Shown: positions 34,652 through 42,545 of the stretch, piece after piece
How positions within the stretch are numbered: position 1 is the stretch's first letter
Layout: each line of letters starts with the position of its first letter
NCBI GenBank assembly: GCA_964427855.1
Contig: CAYRVH010000012.1
Span: 3,520-67,519 of the forward strand
Length of the DNA stretch: 64,000 bases
Reading direction: 5' to 3'
Source of the DNA: JAUPKT01 sp964427855
Lineage (GTDB): Bacteria; Desulfobacterota; Desulfomonilia; Desulfomonilales; Desulfomonilaceae
The notes under the pieces: generated by a model
Databases searched by the model: none
What the model was told of the DNA's origin: nothing
What the model saw: the letters and a program-made list of their open reading frames with translations, nothing else
Translations under genes and position numbers: made by a program

Positions 34652-35425
34652 GTGAAAACAAACATGATTAGCTTAAAAACGCCCCGAGAGATTCAGACCA
34701 TGAGAGAAGCAAACCTCATCGTGGCAGAAATCCTCACTTTTTTAGAAGAAGTCATCCGTCCGGGGATCACCACTGGCGAACTCAATACCATCGCAGAGAA
34801 GATGATCAAACGGGCCGGAGCGAAGGCTGCGTTTAAAGGATATCGCATGAGAAATCAGCGACCGTATCCTGCGGTCCTCTGTTCATCAGTCAACGAAGAG
34901 ATAGTCCATGGCATTCCTGGCAAACGCGTACTCGTTGACGGCGATATAGTAGGCGTAGATGTGGGGGTTATTTACAAAGGCTTTGTGGGTGATGCGGCAA
35001 AAACATACCCCGTGGGGCGGATATCAGAGACGGCGGCGCGGCTGCTCCGCGTGACGAGGGAGTCTCTATACAAAGGGATTGAAATGGCTCGCGCCGGCAA
35101 TAGATTGCAAGATATATCCGGAGCAATACAACATCACGTCGAATCCCACGGCTTTTCCGTGGTAAGAGATTTCGTGGGCCATGGGGTAGGCAGAAAGATG
35201 CATGAACCGCCTCAAATTCCCAATTACACAGGGGTCGGCCCCAATCCACGATTGGAGGTGGGTATGACCCTTGCCCTCGAGCCCATGGTAAACGAAGGCA
35301 CCTGGAAGCTGAAAATGTTGAGCGACGAGTGGACAGTGGTGACGGCCGACGGTAAATTATCCGCCCACTTCGAACATTCTATAGCCGTGACGGAAAATGG
35401 GCCACTCATACTCTCTGAATTGTGA
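34652..35425 (+). CDS. map: Methionine aminopeptidase, type I
   Basis: 257 residues from GTG 34652 (TAGGAT, seven bases upstream; ATG 34664 is possible). The dinuclear metal ligands are visible: Asp in VGVDVGVIYKGF and VGDAAKTY, His in GHGVGRKMHEPP, and Glu in LALEPMV and the C-terminal HFEHSIAV. It removes N-terminal Met from nascent proteins. It is not in the usual secY-map-infA setting here but next to murD. Confidence 0.96.
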   Translation: MKTNMISLKTPREIQTMREANLIVAEILTFLEEVIRPGITTGELNTIAEKMIKRAGAKAAFKGYRMRNQRPYPAVLCSSVNEEIVHGIPGKRVLVDGDIVGVDVGVIYKGFVGDAAKTYPVGRISETAARLLRVTRESLYKGIEMARAGNRLQDISGAIQHHVESHGFSVVRDFVGHGVGRKMHEPPQIPNYTGVGPNPRLEVGMTLALEPMVNEGTWKLKMLSDEWTVVTADGKLSAHFEHSIAVTENGPLILSEL

Positions 35426-35510
35426 CGCCGCGCTCCCTCGTGTAAAAAAGCGCGCATTGCTGTCTCGTAGTCCACAGCTCACGGCATCTTTATAAACCTC
35501 AAGAGGTCTC

Positions 35511-36836
35511 ATGATCGACAGCCGAACATTTTTCGAGGGCAAACGAGTCATCGTCATGGGGTTGGGGCTCCTGGGACGAGGACTGGGCGACACGCTCTTC
35601 TTGGCCGCGCACGGCGCCTTCGTCACTGTGACAGACCTGAAAACTGAGCGGGAGCTTGCGTCGTCCGTAGAGCGTTTGAAAGGCCTTAACATAGAACTCA
35701 AGCTGGGCGGTCATGAAGAGGTCGATTTTACGCAAGCGGATATGATTTTGCGAAACGCAGACGTGCCCGCAACCTCAAAATATTTGCAGCAGGCAAGGGA
35801 GGCCGGCGTGCCCATTGAGATGGACGAAAGCCTCTTTTGCAAGCTCTTTCAAGGTCAGGTGATCGGCGTAACCGGTACACGGGGAAAAACGACCACAACG
35901 ACCTTGATTTATCGCATACTCGCCAGCGTTCGCCCAGGGGTGCATATAGCTGGCAACATCAAAGGACATGCCACGCTTCCCCTTCTCGACCTCGTGAGCC
36001 CACACGACATAGTGGTCCTTGAACTCTCCAGCTGGCAGCTTCAAGGCTTCCATGACGCAAAGATGTCTCCAAACGCGTCGGTCTTCACCAATATCTACCC
36101 GGACCACCTCAACCGCTACGATTCTATGCACCATTACATCTTCGACAAGAAAGCCATATATTTCTATCAAGAGGGCGACGATTTCTGTGTATTCAACGGA
36201 GACCAACCGGAATGTGTCGCCCTGTCCCACGAGGCGCCTGCAGGCCGGGACCTGTTTTTTCTCGAGGATGTGGCTTCGGATTGGCGTATCAAACTTCCAG
36301 GCAGACACAATCGATCCAACATTGCCGCCGCGGTGAGGCTTTGCGCAAGACTTGGGGTAGAGATCGACATAATAAGGCGCGCGACCGAAGAGTTTTCAGG
36401 AGTGGAGCATCGGCTTCAAATCATTGCCGTGAAGAACGGCGTCACGTTCATTGACGACGCAACGAGCACCACCCCCGTGGCAGGATGCGCCGCCCTGGAA
36501 GCCATGGGAAATCAAAGAGTTCTACTTATTGCAGGCGGGGCGGACAAAAAATTGGATCCCACGCCCTTTGTACACGCCGCCGCAACAAAAGCGCACCGAA
36601 TCGCCCTCCTCAAAGGCGATGGGACAAACCCAATTCGCGAAGGTCTTATCCTGTCCGGAGCTCAGGAAAAAATGGTGGGCACCTTTGACAGCTTAAAGGA
36701 AGCCGTTTTGCGACTTCTGGCGGAAGCCTCTACGGGGGACGTCATACTGCTCTCGCCTGCATGCGCCTCTTTTGGCATGTTTCAAAACGAGTTCCACCGC
36801 GGTGAAACCTTTGCGTCTATCGTCAAGGATCTGTAA
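35511..36836 (+). CDS. murD: UDP-N-acetylmuramoyl-L-alanine--D-glutamate ligase
   Basis: 441 residues. The N-terminal Rossmann-like domain (VIVMGLGLLGRG) and the Mur ligase ATP-binding loop GVTGTRGKTTTT (about 118-129) are present. The central domain has LELSSWQLQG, NIYPDHLNRY and GRHNRSNIAAA. The C-terminal domain has FIDDATSTTP and SPACASFGMF. The SSWQLQ and DDATST motifs point to MurD among the Mur ligases. It adds D-Glu to UDP-MurNAc-L-Ala in the cytoplasm. Standing alone outside a dcw cluster is mildly unusual. CTCAAGAGG lies upstream. Confidence 0.92.
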   Translation: MIDSRTFFEGKRVIVMGLGLLGRGLGDTLFLAAHGAFVTVTDLKTERELASSVERLKGLNIELKLGGHEEVDFTQADMILRNADVPATSKYLQQAREAGVPIEMDESLFCKLFQGQVIGVTGTRGKTTTTTLIYRILASVRPGVHIAGNIKGHATLPLLDLVSPHDIVVLELSSWQLQGFHDAKMSPNASVFTNIYPDHLNRYDSMHHYIFDKKAIYFYQEGDDFCVFNGDQPECVALSHEAPAGRDLFFLEDVASDWRIKLPGRHNRSNIAAAVRLCARLGVEIDIIRRATEEFSGVEHRLQIIAVKNGVTFIDDATSTTPVAGCAALEAMGNQRVLLIAGGADKKLDPTPFVHAAATKAHRIALLKGDGTNPIREGLILSGAQEKMVGTFDSLKEAVLRLLAEASTGDVILLSPACASFGMFQNEFHRGETFASIVKDL

Positions 36837-36890
36837 TAATACAGGGATTCTCGAAATTAATCACGAATTGGGTACGTGCCCCCTCATTGC

Positions 36891-36960
36891 GTCATCCTCA
36901 CGAAAGTGGGGATCCATACTGAGTTTCCTGGATTCCTATTTTCATGGGAATGACAATGTC
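36891..36960. repeat. Intergenic inverted repeat, family B, copy 2
   Basis: GTCATCCTCACGAAAGTGGGGAT... ending in ATTTTCATGGGAATGAC: imperfect terminal inversion around a short core. Inverted relative to, and similar to, 30777-30847. It lies in the 290-base gap after murD, which shows nothing else. Confidence 0.65.
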
Positions 36961-37126
36961 ACGTCTGAGCATTTCGCGATTTCTTTGGAGAAAAGTTATA
37001 GCACTCTTCACAAAGGCAACGAGGACTGCAAAACCCAGCGCGCTTCATGTCGTCTCGCTAGAGATAGTAAACACTACCCTCGCGGCAGCGCCGAAAGTCC
37101 CATAAAGGCGCCGGGTATGCCGCATA

Positions 37127-37318
37127 TTATTTCACAGATGTTCCTTCCATAGAACATTGGGTGAAATCTATAGGCTGCTTACAGCCTTTGCACACGTGGG
37201 GACGATCAAACTCGTCGGAAAAGATTTCTACCTCTTTGCCGCAATTTGGGCACTTGCATGTAAAGGAAGTCAAATTCTTGTTGGCCTCGAATCCTGGACA
37301 ATGCATTGGCGTGCTCAT
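37127..37318 (-). CDS. Small zinc-ribbon protein
   Basis: 63 residues from ATG 37318 (AGGAGA upstream; an upstream in-frame start at 37363 lacks a ribosome site). Cysteines are arranged as CPGFE...TCKCPNCGKEVEIF...HVCKGCKQPI: two CxxC pairs of a rubredoxin-like zinc ribbon, plus extra cysteines at both ends. Free-standing ribbons of this kind are common in anaerobes. Function unknown. Confidence 0.7.
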   Translation of the reverse strand: MSTPMHCPGFEANKNLTSFTCKCPNCGKEVEIFSDEFDRPHVCKGCKQPIDFTQCSMEGTSVK

Positions 37319-37513
37319 GGTTCGTCTCCTGTCAACGGTGATATTGAAAAAGACGCAAACCACACCCGTGGTTATTAAAATGTATCACGAGACTGCTCGG
37401 GGAGCAATATGGCGGGTCCTCTCGGCAGACGCCACGAGAACCGCCCATCCTTGATGTGCATGAGGAGCCTTCAAATGACTCGCATGTACGGCGGCGCGAG
37501 GCCTACAACGGGC

Positions 37514-37948
37514 TTAGCCCTCCAGAATATTCCGTAATTCTTTCAATTCCTTCTTAATCTCGAGGAGTAATTCTCTGTAATCTGGTTGACTATCCGATAG
37601 GAGCGGCGTCTGGCTTTCCGTCGCGTCGGCGAGCTCTTCCTGCTGCCTCCCCCTCACATTTTTGGCTGGTTTTTTGGCCTTCTTTTCCGCGGAGGCCTGT
37701 TTTTTCATCTCTTGGAGGCGCTTTTTCGCGCCCGCTATGGTGAACTTTTCGTCGTAGAGCAGATGTTTGATTTCGACGAGGAGCTCCAGATCCTTTTTGT
37801 GGTACAGTCGCTGGCGAGCCCTTGTCCGTGTGGGTTTCAGGATCTTGAATTCAGACTCCCAATATCGCAACACGTACGGCTCAACATCCAGAATCTCGCT
37901 CACTTCACCGATTTTGAAATACTGCTTCTCCGGAATTGCGATAGTCAT
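37514..37948 (-). CDS. MerR-family transcription regulator
   Basis: 144 residues from ATG 37948 (GGAGGGG upstream). N-terminal MerR winged helix-turn-helix: YFKIGEVSEILDVEPYVLRYWESEF, then the wing KILKPTRTRARQRLYHKKDLE. A Lys/Ala-rich linker and a C-terminal coiled coil (LLLEIKKELKELRNIL) follow; there is no ligand-binding Cys set. In many proteobacteria a MerR-type gene follows pheT-ihfA, so this is the conserved neighbour of the pheST operon rather than a metal-responsive regulator. It lies 100 bases after pheT on the same strand. Confidence 0.9.
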   Translation of the reverse strand: MTIAIPEKQYFKIGEVSEILDVEPYVLRYWESEFKILKPTRTRARQRLYHKKDLELLVEIKHLLYDEKFTIAGAKKRLQEMKKQASAEKKAKKPAKNVRGRQQEELADATESQTPLLSDSQPDYRELLLEIKKELKELRNILEG

Positions 37949-38048
37949 CACCCGACCACCCCTCCAAAAATGAGGATCACTCCTGAACACACTCGCAGGG
38001 CCTAGATACGTCTATCCGCTTTCCATCTACTCTCTCAGGCTAGCCCCT

Positions 38049-40505
38049 TCATTCACGAACCGTGACGCCTAATTCCCTTTGCAAAGCGCTCACGATGCTG
38101 ATATGGACTGCCTGTACCTCTTCATCCGTGAGAGTTCGATCCTCAGCCTGATACCGTATCCGAAACGCCATGCTCTGGCGTCCTTCAGGTATAGATTCTC
38201 CTCGATACAAATCGAATAAATTCACTGATGCAATGATACCATGGCCCAAACGTGAAATCAAGTGTTTAATCTGATCTCCTGAACAATTTGTTTCAACCAG
38301 CATTGATATATCCCGTTCTACATAAGGGTAGCGAGGCAGCGCTTTGAAAACTCTTTGCTTGCGCCAATGAACAAACAGAGGTTCCAACAAAATTTCAAGA
38401 ACCAGGGCTCGCGAAGGCAAATCGTACTCCCTGATCACGCGAGGCGCCAATTCCCCCAAAAAGCCTACCTTCTTCCCATCGATACACACAGTTGCAGACT
38501 TGCCCCCGTGGAGGAACGGTTCTTGGCAAGGGGCAAACGTGGCGTCAGGTACGGAGAACGCCTCGAAGATGCTCTCCAACGCGCCCTTGAGGTCGTAAAA
38601 GTCTATCTGTTGATCAGCGTCGATCTTCCCGTAGATGTCCAACTCACCCCTTTGAAAATGCCAGAGATCTCCGTATCGTCTGCCCATGGCCAGAGCGCCG
38701 AGGACGAGATCCTCTTGAGGCAAGTCCATACCCTTCACTGGCACGAATACTTTGCCGATCTCGTACAGTTTGAGGTCAACGGACTTGAAATGCGCATTCC
38801 GAACTGCGGCCCCCAGCAAGCCCGGAAGCAGAGATCTCCTCATCACCGCCATATCCTCTGTCAGTGGATTGACCAACTCAAGGAAGTCAGCTGCCGCGTC
38901 CTGGGGCAGAAAGGTAAGCGACTCCGCCTTCGAGACGAAAGACATCGTGATAATTTCGGTGAAACCACAGCCGATCATACATTCATTGACCAGCCGGAGT
39001 TTCTTGCGCCCCTCCCTCGTTCGATCTGGCGCTGAGACATACGAAGGCATTGACAGGGGAATTCTGTCGAAACCATGTATCCGTCCTATCTCTTCGACAA
39101 AGTCCACCTCTCTCTCCAGGTCCCATCGCCATGACGGCGCAGTGCACTCCATGGCCTCTGGCGATTCGGAAGGCGAGTCCACGGCGATGTCTAATCTCTT
39201 CAGATACTCGCCCATTTGCGTCAAGGTCAATTCCACCCCTAACAATCCGTTGACCTTGTGTTTCCGGACTGTGACCCTAGGACGAGCGAGAGGCGTCGGG
39301 CACACGTCGATCACCCCTTGCAGCACTTGTCCTCCAGCAAATTTCTGGATCAAGTACGCTGCGCGATGCGCCGCCCATGAGGCGCCCTGGGGATCCACGC
39401 CGCGCTCAAAGCGATACGACGCTTCGGTCATCATGCCAAGCGCCTTGGCTGTGCGACGTATTCCAAACGGCTCGAAACAGGCGCTTTCGATTGCCACGCA
39501 AGACGTCGATGGGCTGATTTCCGAATTGAGCCCTCCCATGATGCCGGCTAACGCCACCGAACGCTCACCGTCTCTGATCATGAGGGCGTCCCGAGGCATT
39601 ATTCTCTCCACCCCATCCAACGTGACAAAGCGCTCGCCAGGCTCCGCTCTCTTCACCACAATGCGGCTTTGTTTAAGCATTGCATGATCAAATGCATGAA
39701 GCGGCTGTCCACATTCCAACAGCACAAAATTCGTGACATCCACAACGTTGGAAATGGGGCGCACCCCCAACCTCGAGAGTTTCAGCCTGACGGGAAAGGG
39801 AGACGGAGCGATGGTCGTCCCCTGCACCACTCTTACGACATACCTTGGGCAAAGATCCGAGTCAGGTACGTCCACGCGCATCATTTCTCCCACTGCAGGG
39901 GCTGATTCTTCGATGGTAAAATTCGGGACGCGCCAGCTTCGGCCAGTGAGCGCTGCCAATTCCCTGGCAACGCCCAGCACAGACAAACAGTCTCCACGGT
40001 TCGGCGTAATGGATATCTCCATGACAACGTCTTCTATGTAAGNNNNNNNNNNNNNNNNNNNNNNAGGCAACGCCAGGCCTATGGGGGTATCCGGATCTAA
40101 TTCCAGAATCCCGGATTCGTCGTCGCCCAAGTCAAGCTCTTTTTCTGAGCAGATCATTCCGGGAGAGGGGATGCCTTTGATGACACGCTCCTCCAAACAC
40201 AGGCCGGAAGGCAGACGCCCGCCCACGGGGCAAAATGCCACTATCTGACCCTGTCGCACATTCGGCGCGCCGCAGACCACGGTACGCTCTTCTCCGCCGG
40301 TATTCAACGTCACAAGGGTGAGCTTCGGAGCATTTGGATGCGCGCTGATATTCTCTATCCTAGCAGTGAGTACATCGCCCAGCCCTTCACCGACCTCGGT
40401 GATATTCTCCACCTCAATTCCGCCCATGGTGAGGATTTGCGAGACCTTCTCCACATCGTGATCGATGTCAACGAATTCCTTGAGCCAGTTGAAACTGATC
40501 AACAT
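38049..40505 (-). CDS. pheT: Phenylalanine--tRNA ligase beta subunit (contains assembly gap)
   Basis: 818 codons counting eight unresolved ones. The N-terminal tRNA-binding OB domain lies at about residues 40-147, then the gap, then MEISITPNRGDCLSVLGVARELAA (B3/B4), the B5 domain, the catalytic-like core (FVEEIGRIHGFDRIP) and the C-terminal anticodon-binding FDX-ACB domain (YPYVERDISMLV). The frame is kept across the N run. With PheS it forms the (alpha-beta)2 enzyme charging tRNA-Phe. 121 bases separate it from pheS. Confidence 0.96.
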   Translation of the reverse strand: MLISFNWLKEFVDIDHDVEKVSQILTMGGIEVENITEVGEGLGDVLTARIENISAHPNAPKLTLVTLNTGGEERTVVCGAPNVRQGQIVAFCPVGGRLPSGLCLEERVIKGIPSPGMICSEKELDLGDDESGILELDPDTPIGLALPXXXXXXXXYIEDVVMEISITPNRGDCLSVLGVARELAALTGRSWRVPNFTIEESAPAVGEMMRVDVPDSDLCPRYVVRVVQGTTIAPSPFPVRLKLSRLGVRPISNVVDVTNFVLLECGQPLHAFDHAMLKQSRIVVKRAEPGERFVTLDGVERIMPRDALMIRDGERSVALAGIMGGLNSEISPSTSCVAIESACFEPFGIRRTAKALGMMTEASYRFERGVDPQGASWAAHRAAYLIQKFAGGQVLQGVIDVCPTPLARPRVTVRKHKVNGLLGVELTLTQMGEYLKRLDIAVDSPSESPEAMECTAPSWRWDLEREVDFVEEIGRIHGFDRIPLSMPSYVSAPDRTREGRKKLRLVNECMIGCGFTEIITMSFVSKAESLTFLPQDAAADFLELVNPLTEDMAVMRRSLLPGLLGAAVRNAHFKSVDLKLYEIGKVFVPVKGMDLPQEDLVLGALAMGRRYGDLWHFQRGELDIYGKIDADQQIDFYDLKGALESIFEAFSVPDATFAPCQEPFLHGGKSATVCIDGKKVGFLGELAPRVIREYDLPSRALVLEILLEPLFVHWRKQRVFKALPRYPYVERDISMLVETNCSGDQIKHLISRLGHGIIASVNLFDLYRGESIPEGRQSMAFRIRYQAEDRTLTDEEVQAVHISIVSALQRELGVTVRE
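40043..40064. other. Assembly gap (22 N) inside pheT
   Basis: Twenty-two undetermined bases. The reading frame resumes correctly on the far side and the missing residues (about 148-155) fall in a variable linker. The stated gap size is therefore consistent with the true one modulo three, but may be a placeholder. Confidence 0.95.
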
Positions 40506-40626
40506 CTCCTATTGCCCCTTTCAAAAAAAACGCCAAGTGCTGCGCGAAACCTCATCTCTCATCGGCTTTTCCAGACCCCCAAGCCTTTCACCCCCGCCCC
40601 TGACGCAAGGCTGTTCCCAGGTCATC

Positions 40627-41643
40627 CTAAAACTGATGAAGGAATCTTATGTCATTTTCATAAAAAGCCCTGATGTCAGGTATGCCGTACTTGAGCATGG
40701 CGACGCGTTCTACGCCCATCCCAAAGGCAAATCCACTGTATATTTCAGGATCATATCCCACAAATCCATACAGCGCCGGGTCCACCATGCCGGAACCGAG
40801 GATCTCCAACCAGCCGGTCGAAGAGCAGGTCCTGCATCCTGATCCTCCGCAGATGACGCACTGGATATCAACTTCCGCTGACGGTTCGGTAAACGGGAAA
40901 AAACTAGGTCGAAAACGCAAGGCCAGCTCTTTGCCAAAATATTCGTGGCAAAAGGCTGTAAGAACGCCCTTCAGGTCAGCCAGTGATATGTCGTGGTCCA
41001 CCCACAAGCCTTCAATCTGCATGAACATCGGTGAATGCGTGATATCTGCATCCCTGCGGTACACCTTGCCGGGGCAAATGACCCTCACCGGAGGCTTCTG
41101 CTTTTCCATGGTCCTTATCTGCACGGGCGATGTGTGCGTCCTGAGAAGGACGCTGTCAGAAAAGTAGAAGGTATCTTGCATGTCTCTCGCAGGGTGGTCC
41201 TTGGGGATGTTGAGGGCTTCAAAATTATAGTAATCGAGCTCGACCTCAGGTCCTTCTGCCAACTGGAAGCCGAGGCCGCTGAATACCTCGATGAGTTCAT
41301 CGGCTACTCTATTAAGCACATGAGTACGGCCAAACGGCACCCTTCTCCCGGGCAGGGTAACGTCCAGCGCTTCTCCCGCAATACGCTCACGCTCCGCTTC
41401 AGCCGTCACCTCGGACTCGCGCTGCGTAAAAAGGTCTTCCAGCTCTGCCTTGATGAGATTGGCCAGTTGGCCTATCTCAGCCCGCGATTCAGGCGGTATG
41501 TCCTTGAGCCCTCTGAGAATGCTCGTCAATTCGCCCTTTCTTCCAAGGACCCGTGTGCGCGCCTCTTGAAGCGATTTCTCGTCTCTCAGGGCGCCAATTG
41601 ACCCGATGTACCGCCGCCTCAGCTCCTCTAACTGTTCTTTCAT
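40627..41643 (-). CDS. pheS: Phenylalanine--tRNA ligase alpha subunit
   Basis: 338 residues from ATG 41643; the longer open frame upstream is not conserved PheS sequence. The N-terminal coiled coil (about 1-85) is followed by the class II catalytic core: motif 2 around ICPGKVYRRDADITHSPMF, EPSAEVDIQC, and motif 3 GFAFGMGVERVAMLKYGIPD. A CVICGGSGCRTC insertion is common in bacterial PheS. It charges tRNA-Phe together with PheT. It follows rplT by 133 bases with a strong hairpin between them. Confidence 0.97.
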   Translation of the reverse strand: MKEQLEELRRRYIGSIGALRDEKSLQEARTRVLGRKGELTSILRGLKDIPPESRAEIGQLANLIKAELEDLFTQRESEVTAEAERERIAGEALDVTLPGRRVPFGRTHVLNRVADELIEVFSGLGFQLAEGPEVELDYYNFEALNIPKDHPARDMQDTFYFSDSVLLRTHTSPVQIRTMEKQKPPVRVICPGKVYRRDADITHSPMFMQIEGLWVDHDISLADLKGVLTAFCHEYFGKELALRFRPSFFPFTEPSAEVDIQCVICGGSGCRTCSSTGWLEILGSGMVDPALYGFVGYDPEIYSGFAFGMGVERVAMLKYGIPDIRAFYENDIRFLHQF

Positions 41644-41673
41644 ACTCTCGAACCTTCGCGTTTTGCGATTCAG

Positions 41674-41703
41674 ACAAAAGAGCGGTCCCGAGGGACCGCT
41701 CTT
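41674..41703 (-). terminator. 12-bp stem-loop between rplT and pheS: terminator or attenuator
   Basis: On the minus strand AAGAGCGGTCCC, TC, GGGACCGCTCTT, followed by TTG. It is a perfect 12-bp stem with a two-base loop and short U run. It lies 30 bases upstream of the pheS start, where E. coli has the pheM leader-peptide attenuator. No Phe-rich leader peptide and no T-box motif is visible, so it may just end part of the ribosomal-protein transcripts. Confidence 0.65.
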
Positions 41704-41776
41704 GGAAATGCATCTGCTCTCTACAAGGACAATCCAGCAGCCGCAGCTTCTGGCATCCCTCTCTGCGGCTGACCTG

Positions 41777-42136
41777 TCACGCTGCCAGAGCAGTCCGAGC
41801 TCTCGCCACAAGCGTCGAAAAAGCCGCTGGATCTGTCACCGCCAGATCAGCCAAGATCTTTCGATCGAGCATTATGTCGGCCTTTTTGAGTCCTTCCATA
41901 AATCTGTTATAGGGCAGGCCATTCATTCGAGAACCCGCAGATATACGTGTAATCCAAAGTCTGCGAAAATCCCGCTTCCGCGTTCTCCTATCCCGATACG
42001 CATAACACAAGGCGCGCTCCACCGTCTCTTTGGCTTGTCGAAGAGTCCGGCTGCGGCCTCCTACGTACCCCTTAGCCATCTTCAAAATTTTCTTTCGCCG
42101 CGCCCTGCTGGCGGGCGCGCATCTCACTCTCGGCAT
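41777..42136 (-). CDS. rplT: 50S ribosomal protein L20
   Basis: 119 residues, standard length. It begins MPRVRCAPASRARRKKILKMAKGY and has the conserved RDRRTRKRDFRRLWITRIS stretch. It binds 23S rRNA early in 50S assembly and in some bacteria represses its own operon. The Cys at position 6 replaces the more common Lys/Gly. It follows rpmI by 92 bases. Confidence 0.98.
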   Translation of the reverse strand: MPRVRCAPASRARRKKILKMAKGYVGGRSRTLRQAKETVERALCYAYRDRRTRKRDFRRLWITRISAGSRMNGLPYNRFMEGLKKADIMLDRKILADLAVTDPAAFSTLVARARTALAA

Positions 42137-42228
42137 TAGTTACTCCTTCGATCGCGGCAACCGCTTTGTCGTGTCCATCACCACGGTGACGAACACACCT
42201 CATGGTCGAGAATGCTGCGGCTCCGCTC

Positions 42229-42426
42229 CTAACCGTAAGGCAATAATCTCCTGACCTGAATGGCATCCTTTGAGCTGATAAAAGCTTCTTGCCTCAGGTT
42301 TCTCTTTCTCTTTGTCGATTTGCTTGTCAGGATGTGGCTGTGATACGCTTTCTTCCTCTTGATCTTTCCGCTCTTCAGGATGGTAAAGCGCTTCGCCGCG
42401 CCCCGACATGTCTTGAGTTTAGGCAT
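42229..42426 (-). CDS. rpmI: 50S ribosomal protein L35
   Basis: 65 residues from ATG 42426 (MPKLKTCRGAAKRF). It is strongly basic with the C-terminal KDAIQVRRLLPYG end. It is the first gene of the leftward unit; infC and thrS, usually upstream, are absent, and its own promoter is visible at 42493-42520. Confidence 0.96.
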   Translation of the reverse strand: MPKLKTCRGAAKRFTILKSGKIKRKKAYHSHILTSKSTKRKRNLRQEAFISSKDAIQVRRLLPYG

Positions 42427-42492
42427 GTTCACTCTCCGTAAGCATCTCCCACACAGGACATGCTCGCTCTTGGATTCACCGTCAACCTTTCA

Positions 42493-42520
42493 CGTATAAC
42501 TTATCTCATGAGAGAATTCA
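42493..42520 (-). promoter_or_regulatory. sigma-70 type promoter for rpmI-rplT-pheST
   Basis: On the minus strand TTGAAT (42520-42515), 17 bases minus the shared edge, TATACG (42498-42493). It lies right after the stop of the SGNH gene and gives a leader of about 60 bases before rpmI. It is needed because infC, which usually carries the promoter, is missing. Confidence 0.5.
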
Positions 42521-42545
42521 AACATTTTTCCGCGGCCTCTACTTC

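Noticed and set aside
38355..39687. Long plus-strand frames opposite pheT
   Set aside because: They are shadows of pheT on the other strand; codon use and conservation belong to pheT.
41690..41740. Phe-rich leader peptide (pheM-like) or T-box before pheS
   Set aside because: The only short frame there (MPEAAAAGLSL) has no Phe, and the conserved T-box antiterminator sequence is absent.
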